Below, one piece after another: positions 27,185 to 36,686 of a stretch of DNA of 64,000 bases (positions within the stretch are counted from its first letter, which is position 1; each line of letters starts with the position of its first letter). The DNA lies in the NCBI RefSeq assembly GCF_001592265.1, contig NZ_BCWP01000012.1, forward strand, positions 1 through 64,000. The letters run 5' to 3'. Origin of the DNA: Curvibacter delicatus NBRC 14919. Lineage in GTDB: Bacteria > Pseudomonadota > Gammaproteobacteria > Burkholderiales > Burkholderiaceae_C. Position numbers and translations under genes: made by a program. The notes under the pieces are model-generated. The model was not told where the DNA came from. It made no database searches and saw only the letters and a list, made by a program, of their open reading frames with translations.

Positions 27185-28237
27185 ATGCACGCACCCCTGA
27201 TCATCGACATCGCCGGCCTGAGCCTGAGCAAGACCGACCGTCGCCGCCTCAAGCACCCGCTGGTCGGCGGCATCATCCTGTTCGCGCGCAATTGGCAGGA
27301 CCGTGCGCAGCTGACAGCGCTGTGCCGCGACATCAAGAAAGTTCGCCGTGATCTGCTGATCTGCGTCGACCACGAAGGTGGCCGCGTGCAGCGCTTCAGG
27401 ACCGATGGCTTCACCCATCTGCCACCCATGCGTGCCCTGGGTGAACAGTGGCTGAAGGACCCGCTGCAAGCCACCAACGCCGCCACCGCCTGTGGCTACG
27501 TGCTGGCCGCCGAATTGCGCGCCTGCGGCGTGGACTTCAGCTTTACGCCGGTGCTCGACCTCGACTACGGTGAAAGTGGTGTCATCGGCGACCGCTCGTT
27601 TGCACGCGACCCGCGCGTGGTGACCCTGCTGGCCAAGAGCCTGATGCACGGCCTGCGCCTGGCCGGCATGGCCAGCTGCGGCAAGCATTTCCCCGGCCAC
27701 GGTTTCGTCAAGGCAGATTCGCACACCGAGATCCCGGTCGACAAGCGCAGCCTCAAGGCCATCCTGGCCGACGATGCTGCGCCCTACGGCTGGCTCAACA
27801 CGGCGCTCGATAGCGTGATGCCGGCGCATGTGATCTACCCCAAGGTGGATGCCCGACCGGCGGGTTTCTCTTCGACCTGGCTGGGCGACATCCTGCGCGG
27901 CCGCCTGCGCTTCGGCGGTGCCGTGTTCAGCGACGACCTCAGCATGGCCGGTGCACGCCTGATCGACGGGCGCGAGGTCAGCTACACCGAAGCGGCGGTG
28001 ACGGCGCTCAATGCCGGCTGTGATCTGGTGCTGTTGTGCAACCAGTCCCTCGGCAAGGGCGAAGCGGTGGACGAGCTGATCGACGGTTTGAGTGAGACGC
28101 AACTCAAGGGTCGCTGGCAGCTGGACGAGGCCAGTGAAGCGCGCCGCCAGGCCCTGCTGCCGGTGACACCAGCGCCGGTATGGGACGAGCTGATGGTGAG
28201 CCCGTCCTACATGCATGCGCTGGACCTGATTCCCTGA
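27185..28237 (+). CDS. nagZ: Beta-N-acetylhexosaminidase NagZ
   Basis: Cytoplasmic family 3 glycosidase that removes GlcNAc from anhydro-muropeptides during peptidoglycan recycling. The start PLIIDIAGLSLSKTDRRRL and GGIILFARNW match NagZ. ICVDHEGGRVQRF holds substrate-binding residues, and the catalytic loop is CGKHFPGHGFVKADSH. The nucleophile Asp is expected in VFSDDLSMAGA. The 350 residues fit the family. It lies after acpS, a common Burkholderiales order. Confidence 0.95.
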   Translation: MHAPLIIDIAGLSLSKTDRRRLKHPLVGGIILFARNWQDRAQLTALCRDIKKVRRDLLICVDHEGGRVQRFRTDGFTHLPPMRALGEQWLKDPLQATNAATACGYVLAAELRACGVDFSFTPVLDLDYGESGVIGDRSFARDPRVVTLLAKSLMHGLRLAGMASCGKHFPGHGFVKADSHTEIPVDKRSLKAILADDAAPYGWLNTALDSVMPAHVIYPKVDARPAGFSSTWLGDILRGRLRFGGAVFSDDLSMAGARLIDGREVSYTEAAVTALNAGCDLVLLCNQSLGKGEAVDELIDGLSETQLKGRWQLDEASEARRQALLPVTPAPVWDELMVSPSYMHALDLIP

Positions 28238-28308
28238 GACCCTGCGAAAACGAAGGCCGTTCGTCACGAAACTGAAACGCTGCAGTCATAAACTTTTCCC
28301 GATCACCA

Positions 28309-28330
28309 GAGGCTCACATGTGTGAGCCTC
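28309..28330. promoter_or_regulatory. 22 bp dyad upstream of the chemoreceptor gene
   Basis: Ten-base perfect arms GAGGCTCACA and TGTGAGCCTC around a two-base centre. It lies 19 bases upstream of the start codon and has no T-run after it, so it looks like an operator or a tight mRNA hairpin rather than a terminator. Confidence 0.45.
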
Positions 28331-28348
28331 ATACATCGAGGAAATGGA

Positions 28349-29935
28349 ATGACGAGATTGAGGCTCACCCTGGTCCAGCGGATTGCCATGACGATTGCGC
28401 TGCTGGTCGGCGTGTTCTTGCTGGTCGGGGGCTTCACCGCTTGGGCAGTGCGTGGCATTCAGACCCAGGCCCACCAGACGGTGGATGCGGATCTGGCGCA
28501 ACTGGTGCGCATGGCGGCGATCCAGGAAAACCTGCTCAAGGCCCGGCGTGCCGAAAAAGACCTCTCCATCGATCTGCTGATGAAGATGGAGCGTGTGCCC
28601 CAGCGCGTTGCCGAATGGAAAAAACATGCTGCCGAGGTGGCGACCTTGCTGAGCGCAGCCATTGCCGCCGAGGCCGACCCGACCCTGCAGCAGATGCTCA
28701 AGGATGGCCTGGCGCAGCAGACTCGGTACGCAGCCCAGGTGGGTGCCAGTGTGGCCAAGATCGAGCGCAAGGAAATCCTGGACCAAGCGGTCTTCGAAGA
28801 GGAAATCCAGCAGCCGGTGCAGTCGGCGCTGGCGGCGGAGGTCCAGATCAGCAAGGCGATCGAGGAGAACCGCTCGCACACCACCCGCGGTGGTGAAGCA
28901 ATCAACGCTGCCGTCAATCAGCTGACCTGGCTGGTCGTCCTCGGCATGCTGTTTGCCGTGGCCAGTGGTTTGCTGCTGGGCCTGATGTTGCTGGCGCGCA
29001 TCCGCCAGCCGCTGGCCCAGCTGACCGGTGGCATCACCCGCGTCAAGTCGGGCGATCTGTCGCTGGCGGTGGTGGTGCAGTCGGACGACGAGCTGGGGCG
29101 CATGTCGCATGACTTCAACGCCATGGTCGATTCGCTGCAGTCCATGGTGCTGGAGGTGCGGCTGGCCGCTGACAGCATCACCGGGGCGAGTTCACAGATC
29201 GCCAACGGAAATCTCGATCTGAGTACCCGCACCGAACGGGCTGCCGCCAGCCTGCAGCAGGCGGCAGCGTCGCTCGATGCGTTGACCGGGACGGTACGCA
29301 AGATGGCCGAGTCGGCCCATGCAGCCAGCCAGATCGCCAGCGCCGCGGCCAGTTCCGCCGGGCAGGGGGGCGATCTGGTGCAGCAGGTGGTGCGCAGCAT
29401 GGCCGGCATCCAGGCCTCCAGCAGCCGCATTGCCGACATCACGGCCGTGATTGACAGCATTGCCTTCCAGACCAACATCCTGGCGCTCAATGCGGCGGTG
29501 GAGGCGGCGCGTGCCGGTGAGCAGGGCCGCGGTTTTGCCGTGGTGGCCGGCGAGGTGCGCGCGTTGGCGCAGCGATCGGCTGAGGCGGCACGCGAGATCA
29601 GGGGCTTGATCGAGGCCAGCCGAAGCCAGGTCGAGACCGGCTCGCGCCTGGTGCAGGACGCCGGCAGCGCCATGGCGCAGATCGTGCATCAGGTGGCAGA
29701 GGTCAGCCACATGATCCAGGCCATCACCCGCGAAGCCAGTGAGCAGTCCAGCGGGATCGGCGGTGTCAACCAGTCGATGGGGCAGCTGGAGCAGATGACG
29801 CAGCAGAATGCGGCACTGGTGGAAGAGGCCGCTGCGGCTGCCGCCAGCCTGCAGGAACAGGCCGATCGCATGGCAGGTGTCATGCGCATGTTCGTGGTCA
29901 ACCGGGACCCGCAGCCCTTGCTGCTGCCGGCCTGA
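28349..29935 (+). CDS. Methyl-accepting chemotaxis protein
   Basis: Transmembrane chemoreceptor of 528 residues. The first span is near residues 12-34 ([20 protein letters not shown]), followed by a ~150-residue periplasmic helical sensor of four-helix-bundle type, a second span ([20 protein letters not shown]), a HAMP domain ([21 protein letters not shown]) and a long signalling domain with the hairpin tip [20 protein letters not shown]. No C-terminal CheR-binding pentapeptide is seen. A GAGGAAA ribosome site sets the start. The ligand is unknown, and no che genes are nearby. Confidence 0.93.
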   Translation: MTRLRLTLVQRIAMTIALLVGVFLLVGGFTAWAVRGIQTQAHQTVDADLAQLVRMAAIQENLLKARRAEKDLSIDLLMKMERVPQRVAEWKKHAAEVATLLSAAIAAEADPTLQQMLKDGLAQQTRYAAQVGASVAKIERKEILDQAVFEEEIQQPVQSALAAEVQISKAIEENRSHTTRGGEAINAAVNQLTWLVVLGMLFAVASGLLLGLMLLARIRQPLAQLTGGITRVKSGDLSLAVVVQSDDELGRMSHDFNAMVDSLQSMVLEVRLAADSITGASSQIANGNLDLSTRTERAAASLQQAAASLDALTGTVRKMAESAHAASQIASAAASSAGQGGDLVQQVVRSMAGIQASSSRIADITAVIDSIAFQTNILALNAAVEAARAGEQGRGFAVVAGEVRALAQRSAEAAREIRGLIEASRSQVETGSRLVQDAGSAMAQIVHQVAEVSHMIQAITREASEQSSGIGGVNQSMGQLEQMTQQNAALVEEAAAAAASLQEQADRMAGVMRMFVVNRDPQPLLLPA

Positions 29936-29947
29936 GCCGCGATCTGG

Positions 29948-30523
29948 TCAGGGCGTTTCAGACCAATCTGACCAGATCCGCTGTCCGGTCGCCTCGTTGT
30001 GCGTCAGGTACAGCCGCAGGTCGAACTCGTATTGGTGGTAGTTCGGCTCCATGTGGGCACAAAGCTGGTAGAAGGCCTTGTCGTGGGCCTTTTCCTTGAG
30101 ATGGGCCAGCTCATGCACCACGATCATGCGTAGGAATTCGGGAGGCACGTTCTTGAACAGGCTGGCAACACGGATTTCACGCTTGGCCTTGAGTTTGCTC
30201 CCCTGCACGCGCGAGACGCTGGTGTGCGTGCCCAAGGCATGCTGGACAACATGGAGCTTGCTGTCGAAGCAGACCTTGTTCAGCGGCTCGGTGCTGCGCA
30301 GGTACTCGGCCTTGAGCGCCTGCACGTAGTCGAACAGTGCCTTGTCGCTGCGGATGTTATGGGTGTCCGGGTACCGCTGCTGCAGCAGGGACGCCAGCCG
30401 GTCGCTGGCGAGGAGCTGCCGCACCTGTTCCAGCACCGCAGGGGAATACCCGGTGAGGTAGCGCAAGGGGTCTGTTGGCCTTGGCAGGGTGTTTGCCGTG
30501 CGGGCCGGCCTGTGGGGTGTCAT
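29948..30523 (-). CDS. YgjP-like metallopeptidase domain protein
   Basis: 191-residue protein with the zinc motif HELAHLKEKAHDKAFY near residue 138, matching the YgjP/DUF45 (M48-related) family. The C-terminal third gathers the likely metal ligands (HELAH and a downstream His). The N-terminal region is variable and the substrate is unknown. It converges with the chemoreceptor gene (12-base gap) and diverges from the hemerythrin-like gene, so it is probably a single-gene unit. Confidence 0.82.
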   Translation of the reverse strand: MTPHRPARTANTLPRPTDPLRYLTGYSPAVLEQVRQLLASDRLASLLQQRYPDTHNIRSDKALFDYVQALKAEYLRSTEPLNKVCFDSKLHVVQHALGTHTSVSRVQGSKLKAKREIRVASLFKNVPPEFLRMIVVHELAHLKEKAHDKAFYQLCAHMEPNYHQYEFDLRLYLTHNEATGQRIWSDWSETP

Positions 30524-30545
30524 GGCTGCCTTAGTAATTTTTTAG

Positions 30546-30563
30546 GAATTCGCTAGCGAGTTC
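30546..30563. promoter_or_regulatory. Imperfect dyad in a divergent promoter region
   Basis: GAATTCGCTAGCGAGTTC is a near-perfect 18 bp palindrome between the YgjP-like and hemerythrin-like genes. A separate hairpin CCCGGC/GCCGGG (30639-30655) lies just before the hemerythrin gene ribosome site. Confidence 0.3.
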
Positions 30564-30672
30564 TTAAGAGTCAGAAGAGGGGCGAATTTCTAGACTTCCT
30601 GCATGTTCCCGCTCACGGTGGGTGAGGGACCTGTTTAACCCGGCAGTTCGCCGGGGATCAAGGAAATCAAGC

Positions 30673-31413
30673 ATGAAAATCGATTCGAACGAGATGGTAC
30701 AGCTGACGTTCGCGGCTGAACTCCCCCAACGTGTGGATCTCTATGTGGGCATCCACAAGGCCATGCGCGCCCTGATGGCCGACATGCTGGTGGCCGTGGG
30801 CAAGATGGACCCGGCGGATGACTCGGAAGTCGAATGGATCGGTTCGCGCGTGCTGCAATTTGCGGATTTCTGCACCTCCCACCTGGAGCACGAGAACGAA
30901 TTCGTGCATGTGGCGCTGGAGGCACGCATGCCCGGCGCCAGTGCACGCATTGCCGCCGAGCATGTCGAGCACGAGCAGGCAATTGCGGCACTCAAGGCCG
31001 CAGTCGGCAAGCTGCAGACCAGCAGCGGCCCGGAGCGCGAACACGCTGCACTGGCGCTGTACCGTCAGCTGGCACTCTTCATCGCCCACAATTTCGAGCA
31101 CATGCAGGCCGAAGAGATCGAGCACAACCAGGCTTTGTGGGTGCACTACACCGACGAGGAGCTGCTAGCGCTCCATGGTCGGCTGGTGGCCACCATCCCG
31201 CCCGAGGAAACCCTGTTCACGATGCGTTGGATGGTGCCGGCCATGACGCCGGCCGAGCGGCTGGCGGTGCTGCAGGGCATGCAGGCCCATGCACCGGCGC
31301 CCGCGTTCGCCGCCGTGCTGGACGTGGTGCGGCCGCATCTGAGCAGCGGCGAGTGGGCCAAGCTGGCGCGCGGCTTGAAGCTGGCACCGGTGCCGGGCCT
31401 GGTGCAGGCCTGA
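30673..31413 (+). CDS. Hemerythrin-like (cation-binding) domain protein
   Basis: 246-residue helical protein with the spaced His/Glu pattern of a di-iron hemerythrin domain: VGIHKAM, TSHLEHENEFVHVAL, AAEHVEHEQ and HNFEHMQAEEIEHNQ. Such domains bind O2, NO or iron and often act in sensing or iron/nitrosative-stress repair. The C-terminal ~60 residues (MRWMVPAMTPAERLAVLQGM) form an extra helical region seen in DUF-type hemerythrin proteins. An AAGGAAA site precedes the ATG. It converges on a gene for a flavin/GAF protein with only 21 bases between them. Confidence 0.8.
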   Translation: MKIDSNEMVQLTFAAELPQRVDLYVGIHKAMRALMADMLVAVGKMDPADDSEVEWIGSRVLQFADFCTSHLEHENEFVHVALEARMPGASARIAAEHVEHEQAIAALKAAVGKLQTSSGPEREHAALALYRQLALFIAHNFEHMQAEEIEHNQALWVHYTDEELLALHGRLVATIPPEETLFTMRWMVPAMTPAERLAVLQGMQAHAPAPAFAAVLDVVRPHLSSGEWAKLARGLKLAPVPGLVQA

Positions 31414-31434
31414 AGCGGCAGCGAATCTGGCGGC

Positions 31435-32781
31435 TCAGTCGGTTTCGGTGAGTTCGAGTCGGGCACCGACGCAGAGCCTGAACTGGCCACGGCCGGTCTT
31501 CTCGATCCGGATCGGCAGGGCCTGCTCCGCCAACCGGCGCACCAGCAGGATCAGCCGCGCTTCCAGGTTGTCCACCACGTCGGGCAGGCCGATGCTGGCA
31601 TCCAGCCGCAGCTCGCGGTTGGAGAAGTCGGTGCGGCCGCGCTGCTGATAGTCGTTCAGCAGTTTCCAGAAAATCGCGCCGGCCACACCCTTGATGAGGT
31701 AGCCGTCATTGAGGAAGATGCTGTTGTTGCTCCTGTACCGGCGCACCTGCAGCAGGGCATCCGGTGCGGCACAGGTGGGTGTTGCGGACACGGCCGCGGC
31801 CGGCGTGGCCTCCTCGCCATCCAGGCGCAGCAGGTCGATGGCGGCGCCGAGATGGCCGGCCATCGTCACCAGCACGTCTTCGTCTTCGAAACTGAAACGC
31901 AACTCCTCGGCACTCTCGACGAACATCACCCCCAGCAGATGGCCGGTGCGCAGGATGGGTACGGCCATCTGGCTTTGCGGTTGGGCCAGCCCGGGGTAGG
32001 GGATGTCGGTGTCCAGGGCGATGTCGGGCTGGCTGCTCTCCAGCGTGCGGCGCACGGCGTGGTTGTAGAGGCTGGCGCCGGTCATGTGGGTGATGCGGAT
32101 CGGCGTCAGTGCTCGGGCGGCCATGCCGATGACGCCGCGGCCGAGCTCGATCTCCGAGCCGACGCCCGAAGCGGCGTAACCGTGGCTGGCAACGGTGTAC
32201 AGGCGTTGCAGCGTTGGATCGAACAACAAGAGCATGGCATGGCTGATCTGCAGCTCCTGGGTCAGCGTCGCCATCACGGTGTCCAGCACTTCATCCAGTG
32301 CCGTGCAGCGGGCGAGCCGCTCGCTGCAGCGGCGCATCTGTCCCAGCAGGCCGCAGCGCGGCGGCGGCGCCTCCAGGCTGTTGCCGGGCACGCGTTCGAT
32401 GTCGAGCACCTCGTAGAGGTCGGCGCCTTTGAGCTCGAACACTTCGGCCATGCCACTGTGGGAGGCGATGCCGGCCAGTTGGGCGCGCATGCCTTCGAAC
32501 AGCGCGCCTTCGGTCTGCGTGTGCAGGTAGCGGATCTGCAGCCGGTAGAAGGCAAAGGTCTGCGGGTGCAGCAACAACAAGGTGGCGTAGGGGTTGGCCA
32601 GGATGTTCTGCCGCGTCTTGTTGAAGAACTGGAACGACAGGGCGACGTGCCGTTCATCCGCATAGTAGACTTGCGACAGGTAGGCCACGTTGGGCGTGCC
32701 GTCGGGGGCACAGGTGGCGATCTGTGCCGGAATGATGCCTTCCAGGCAGGGCCGGATGTCGTCCAGGGCCAGCGTGGTCAT
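31435..32781 (-). CDS. FMN-binding split-barrel / GAF domain fusion protein
   Basis: 448-residue protein. The N-terminal third looks like a pyridoxamine-phosphate-oxidase (split-barrel) flavin domain: PAQIATCAPDGTPNVAYLSQ and KTRQNILANPYATLLL. Residues ~165-325 are a GAF domain (ISHAMLLLFDPTLQRLYTVA ... GRGVIGMAARALTPIRI ... MAVPILRTGHLLGVMFVE). The last ~100 residues (SIFLNDGYLIKGVAGAIFWK) form a further small domain that may be winged-helix-like; I cannot name it. A redox or small-molecule sensing role is plausible but inferred. The start overlaps the next upstream gene by four bases. Confidence 0.75.
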   Translation of the reverse strand: MTTLALDDIRPCLEGIIPAQIATCAPDGTPNVAYLSQVYYADERHVALSFQFFNKTRQNILANPYATLLLLHPQTFAFYRLQIRYLHTQTEGALFEGMRAQLAGIASHSGMAEVFELKGADLYEVLDIERVPGNSLEAPPPRCGLLGQMRRCSERLARCTALDEVLDTVMATLTQELQISHAMLLLFDPTLQRLYTVASHGYAASGVGSEIELGRGVIGMAARALTPIRITHMTGASLYNHAVRRTLESSQPDIALDTDIPYPGLAQPQSQMAVPILRTGHLLGVMFVESAEELRFSFEDEDVLVTMAGHLGAAIDLLRLDGEEATPAAAVSATPTCAAPDALLQVRRYRSNNSIFLNDGYLIKGVAGAIFWKLLNDYQQRGRTDFSNRELRLDASIGLPDVVDNLEARLILLVRRLAEQALPIRIEKTGRGQFRLCVGARLELTETD

Positions 32782-33311
32782 GCCATGCCTCCGGCGGGCG
32801 GCAGGCTGGCGCCGGCTTTCGGTCCGGGTGTCTGGTCGAAGGCCTGTTCAGGACTGAAGGAGACGGCGGCCACGTCGCCCAGCTGGTAGGCCAGCATGGT
32901 GCGGGTGTAGTCCGGGCCGAAGCCGATGCGGCCGAGTTCGTGTTCCATTCCGGCCAGATAACGTGCCAGGACCGGTGCATCCTCCGGGCCGGCGGCACGC
33001 AGTTCGACACGGCAGGCCTTGACCTGGACCGCGCGGTGCGAAAACGGCTCGCTGAAGACCACGGCAATCTGCCCGGTGGCCTGCAGGTCGGCCAGCAACT
33101 GGGGGCAGGCCGGGCGGTTCAGGTAGACCGTGATGCGGGTGCCATCCGGTGTGGTGGCGGCCCCCACAGCGCGCATCAGGCTGGGGCGGCCCGATGCATC
33201 GTGCGAGGCGACGATGGTGGACACCCCGCTGGTGATCAGCGCAATGAACTCGGGGCTGAGCAAGCTTGGCCTGCCTGCTGTCGTGCCTGTCATGGGGTGT
33301 CTTTCATGCAA
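32778..33311 (-). CDS. Pyridoxamine 5'-phosphate oxidase-like FMN-binding protein
   Basis: 177-residue single-domain split-barrel protein: FIALITSGVSTIVASHDASG, GTRITVYLNRPACPQLLADL and IAVVFSEPFSHRAVQVKAC. It lacks the substrate-binding features needed to call it PdxH. An internal ATG at 33293 gives a 171-residue alternative start; neither has a clear ribosome site. It is translationally coupled (ATGA) to the split-barrel/GAF gene, so the two probably form a two-gene operon of flavin proteins. Confidence 0.75.
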   Translation of the reverse strand: MHERHPMTGTTAGRPSLLSPEFIALITSGVSTIVASHDASGRPSLMRAVGAATTPDGTRITVYLNRPACPQLLADLQATGQIAVVFSEPFSHRAVQVKACRVELRAAGPEDAPVLARYLAGMEHELGRIGFGPDYTRTMLAYQLGDVAAVSFSPEQAFDQTPGPKAGASLPPAGGMA

Positions 33312-33326
33312 GCAGGCCGGCGGAGG

Positions 33327-34856
33327 TCAGCCCTCGCGGCGCAGCGCAGGGAAGAGGATCACGTCGCGGATGCTCGGGCTGTCGGTCAACAGCATCATCA
33401 GGCGGTCGATGCCGATGCCGCAGCCGCCGGTGGGCGGCATGCCGTATTCGAGCGCGCGCACGAAGTCATGGTCGAAGAACATGGCCTCGTCGTCGCCGCT
33501 GTCCTTGGCGGCCACCTGGCTGTGGAAACGTGCGGCCTGTTCCTCGGCGTCATTCAACTCGGAGAAACCGTTGCCGAACTCGCGGCCGGTGATGTAGAGC
33601 TCGAAGCGCTCGGTCACCTCGGGGCGCGTGTCGCTGGCGCGTGCCAGCGGCGAGATTTCCACCGGGTGCTCGCAGATGAAGGTCGGCTGCCAGAGCTTTT
33701 CTTCCACTACCTCCTCGAAGTACAGCACCTGCAGCGAGGCCAGCGAGCGGGTTGAGAGCTTGTCCTTCGCTTCGTTCATGCCAAGCTTCTTGAGCGCGTT
33801 GATCAGCCAGGCGCTGTCGTCCACGTTCACACCGGCCTCGCTGTGGTGAACGATGGCTTCACGGATGGTCAGGCGTTCGAACGGTTTCGCCAGGTCGACC
33901 GGCTTGCCGCCGTAGCTGAGTTGCAGCGTGCCTGCCGCCTGCTGGGCGGCATGGCGCACCAAGCCTTCGGTGAAGGTCATGAGGTCCTGGTAGTCCCAGT
34001 AGGCTGCGTAGAACTCCATCATGGTGAACTCGGGGTTGTGGCGCACCGAGATGCCTTCGTTGCGGAAGTTGCGGTTGATCTCGAACACGCGTTCGAAGCC
34101 ACCAACGATCAGGCGCTTGAGGTAGAGCTCGGGCGCGATGCGCAGGAACATCTCCTGGTCCAGCGCATTGTGGTGCGTGATGAAGGGTTTGGCATTGGCG
34201 CCGCCGGGAATCGGGTGCAGCATCGGCGTCTCGACTTCGAGGAAGTTGTGCGAGACCATGAACTCACGGATCGAGCTCACTGCCTTGCTGCGCGCAACGA
34301 AACGCTTGCGTGCGTCCTCGTCGGTCATCAGGTCGATGTAACGTTGACGGTACTTGACCTCCTGGTCGGCCACGCCGTGGAACTTGTCCGGCATCGGGCG
34401 CAGGCTCTTGGTCAGCAGGCGCACGCTGCTGGCCTGGATCGAGAGCTCGCCGGTCTTGGTCTTGAACATCGTGCCCTCGGCGGCCACGATGTCGCCCAGG
34501 TCCCAGTGTTTGAACTGCTCGTAAACCTCTTCGCCCACTTCGTCGCGCTTGACGTAGATCTGGATGCGGCCGGTGCTGTCCTGCAGCGTGGCGAAGCTGG
34601 CTTTGCCCATGACGCGCTTGAGCATCATGCGGCCGGCCACCTTGGCCGGGCAGGCCTGGGCTTCCAGGCCTTCGGCAGTCTGGCCGGCATGGGCGGCAAA
34701 CAGGTCGGCGGCACGGTCGGCCGGTTTGAAATCATTGGGGAAGGCGGGCCCTTTGCCCCCGGCCTCCTGCTGGCGAATGGTTTTGAGCTTCTCGCGCCGT
34801 TCGGCGATCAGCTGGTTTTCGTCCTGGGCGGGGGCTGCGGTGTTGTGTTCAGACAT
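33327..34856 (-). CDS. lysS: Lysyl-tRNA synthetase (class II)
   Basis: Charges tRNA-Lys. It has an N-terminal OB-fold anticodon-binding domain ([21 protein letters not shown]) and class II motifs: motif 2 [20 protein letters not shown] and motif 3 [20 protein letters not shown] near the C-terminus. The ATG at 34856 ([16 protein letters not shown]) gives 509 residues; an upstream in-frame ATG adds an atypical extension. It diverges from the YggT-family gene. Confidence 0.97.
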   Translation of the reverse strand: MSEHNTAAPAQDENQLIAERREKLKTIRQQEAGGKGPAFPNDFKPADRAADLFAAHAGQTAEGLEAQACPAKVAGRMMLKRVMGKASFATLQDSTGRIQIYVKRDEVGEEVYEQFKHWDLGDIVAAEGTMFKTKTGELSIQASSVRLLTKSLRPMPDKFHGVADQEVKYRQRYIDLMTDEDARKRFVARSKAVSSIREFMVSHNFLEVETPMLHPIPGGANAKPFITHHNALDQEMFLRIAPELYLKRLIVGGFERVFEINRNFRNEGISVRHNPEFTMMEFYAAYWDYQDLMTFTEGLVRHAAQQAAGTLQLSYGGKPVDLAKPFERLTIREAIVHHSEAGVNVDDSAWLINALKKLGMNEAKDKLSTRSLASLQVLYFEEVVEEKLWQPTFICEHPVEISPLARASDTRPEVTERFELYITGREFGNGFSELNDAEEQAARFHSQVAAKDSGDDEAMFFDHDFVRALEYGMPPTGGCGIGIDRLMMLLTDSPSIRDVILFPALRREG

Positions 34857-34946
34857 GAGAGGGCTGGGTAGGAGGTGGCCGTGAAACATGGCCAGAACCC
34901 ACTATTTTAATGACGCTATGATTTGGCGAACTTTTCGTCCAGATCC

Positions 34947-35510
34947 ATGCTGTTCCAGATCATTTCCCTGCTGCTCGAAGTCATTGCCGGTGTGGTGGGC
35001 GGCGCTTGCCTGCTGCGCCTGTACATGCAGCACCAGCGCATCCCGATGTCGGCGCGCTCCGGCAATCCGCTGGGTCGCTTCGTCTTTGCCCTGACCGATT
35101 GGCTGGTGCTGCCGCTGCGCCGCCTGCTGCCGGCCCTGGGGCGCTGGGATACGGCGAGCCTGGTCGGTGCGTTCCTGATCGAACTGGCGCAGTTCTCGCT
35201 GCTGTGGGCGTTCACCAGCTTCGGTGCCAGCTACGTCTCGGTGCTGATCCTGGCCGCCTTCGGTGTGGTGCGGCTGGCCATTTCTGGGCTGACGGGCCTG
35301 GTCATCGTCTACGCCGTGCTCTCGTGGCTGCAGAGCAGCAATGTGCTGACCGATGTCATCGAACGGCTGGTGGCGCCGGCGCTGGCGCCGATCCGGCGTT
35401 TTGTGCCGTTGGTGGGTGGCATCGACCTGTCGCCGCTGGTGCTGTTGGTCCTGTTGCAGGTGGCTGCCATCGTGCTGGGCAGCCTGCAGGGCGCTGCGCT
35501 GATGTATTGA
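34947..35510 (+). CDS. YggT-family membrane protein
   Basis: 187-residue integral membrane protein made of two YggT repeats, each with two spans: IISLLLEVIAGVVGGACLLR plus a following helix, and LTGLVIVYAVLSWLQSSNVL plus the C-terminal LVLLVLLQVAAIVLG. YggT proteins are linked to osmotic shock tolerance and cell-division-related envelope functions, but the exact role is unsettled. The start was chosen at 34947 to begin just before the first span; an upstream TTG exists. Confidence 0.85.
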   Translation: MLFQIISLLLEVIAGVVGGACLLRLYMQHQRIPMSARSGNPLGRFVFALTDWLVLPLRRLLPALGRWDTASLVGAFLIELAQFSLLWAFTSFGASYVSVLILAAFGVVRLAISGLTGLVIVYAVLSWLQSSNVLTDVIERLVAPALAPIRRFVPLVGGIDLSPLVLLVLLQVAAIVLGSLQGAALMY

Positions 35511-35743
35511 ACACCCCCAGGCTTGCTCGCTGCGCGTAGCCGCCAGACAGGCCCGCGTCAGAGGCTGTGGCTCTTCGGCCTGTCCGAGCCTGCGCAGGCA
35601 GGTTCGGAGCCGCAGGCCTCAGCCCCTTGCAGGGGGCAACGCCAGCGGTCCGGCAAAGCCGGTCCCGCGGTGTTTCACGACTGAGTCCGGTAGTGCGCGA
35701 CGATCTCGCGCCCTGTAAAGGGGGGTGCTCGAGGCTGTCTGCT
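35511..35743. repeat. GC-rich intergenic repeat (second family), copy between yggT and accD
   Basis: The region is filled by inverted-repeat-rich sequence. The core at 35622-35675 (CCCCTTGCAGGGGG, then CGCCAGCGG-CCGGCAAAGCCGG and CGCGGTGTT) matches copies at 25101-25214 and 39527-39615. A hairpin GGCCTG..GAGCCTGCGCAGGC lies at its left. Confidence 0.7.
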
Positions 35744-36616
35744 TCAGATCACTGCGTCGGCCGGCTGGCGTTGCAGCATGGCCAGTGTGCTGGCCACGGT
35801 CTTGCGCAGTTCGCGGCGGTCGCAGATGAAGTCGACCGCGCCCTTTTGCTGCAGGAACTCGGCGCGCTGGAAGCCTTCCGGCAGCGTCACGCGCACGGTC
35901 GATTCGATCACGCGCGGGCCGGCAAAGCCGATCAGGGCCTTGGGCTCGGCAATCACCACGTCGCCCAGGAAGGCGAAGCCGGCGCTGACGCCGCCCATGG
36001 TCGGATCGGTCAGCACGCTGATGTAAGGCAGGCCCTTCTTGGCCAGGCGCGTGAGCGCTGCATTGGTCTTGGCCATCTGCATGAGCGAGAGCAGGCCTTC
36101 CTGCATGCGGGCACCACCGGTGGCGGTGAAGCACAGGAAGGGTACTTTCTGCTCAATCGCGGTTTCCACGCCGCGCACGAAACGCTCGCCCACCACCGAA
36201 CCCATGGAACCGCCCATGAAGCCGAACTCGAAACAAGCTGCCACTAGGCTGATGCCATGCACGGCGCCGCCCATCACGATCAGGGCATCGGTCTCACCGG
36301 TGGCTTCCATCGCCTCCTTCAGGCGCTCGGGGTACTTGCGGCTGTCCTTGAACTTCAGGGCGTCGACCGGCACCACTTCCTGGCCGATCTCGTAGCGGCC
36401 CTCGTTGTCAAGGAAGGCGTTGAGACGGGCACGGGCGTCGATGCGGTGGTGGTGGCTGCAGCTCGGGCAGACGTTCTGGTTCTGCTCCAGATCGGTCTTG
36501 TAGAGCACGCTTTCGCAGCTGGGGCACTTGATCCACAGGCCTTCGGGCACACTGCGCCGGTCAGCCGGGTCGGTGTGCTGGATTTTGGGAGGCAGAAGTT
36601 TTTCAAGCCAACTCAT
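35744..36616 (-). CDS. accD: Acetyl-CoA carboxylase carboxyltransferase beta subunit
   Basis: Forms malonyl-CoA with AccA, feeding the fatty-acid enzymes encoded at 10-15 kb. The N-terminal zinc ribbon is seen as [12 protein letters not shown] and [13 protein letters not shown]. The carboxyltransferase core has [19 protein letters not shown] and [20 protein letters not shown]. The ATG at 36616 ([12 protein letters not shown]) is the standard start; 290 residues is normal. It ends the truA-trpF-trpB-trpA-accD minus-strand run. A 27-base hairpin lies in its leader. Confidence 0.97.
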   Translation of the reverse strand: MSWLEKLLPPKIQHTDPADRRSVPEGLWIKCPSCESVLYKTDLEQNQNVCPSCSHHHRIDARARLNAFLDNEGRYEIGQEVVPVDALKFKDSRKYPERLKEAMEATGETDALIVMGGAVHGISLVAACFEFGFMGGSMGSVVGERFVRGVETAIEQKVPFLCFTATGGARMQEGLLSLMQMAKTNAALTRLAKKGLPYISVLTDPTMGGVSAGFAFLGDVVIAEPKALIGFAGPRVIESTVRVTLPEGFQRAEFLQQKGAVDFICDRRELRKTVASTLAMLQRQPADAVI

Positions 36617-36633
36617 GTGCAATTCCTCAATTT

Positions 36634-36660
36634 GGAAATTGGGGTTGGAACCCAATTTCC
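36634..36660 (-). promoter_or_regulatory. Hairpin between trpA and accD
   Basis: Ten-base perfect inverted repeat GGAAATTGGG (36634-36643) / CCCAATTTCC (36651-36660) with a seven-base loop, 18 bases upstream of the accD start. Without a T-run it is more likely an mRNA processing or translation-control stem than a terminator. Confidence 0.5.
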
Positions 36661-36686
36661 GGTTTCATTGGTCGCTTGGGGGTGGA

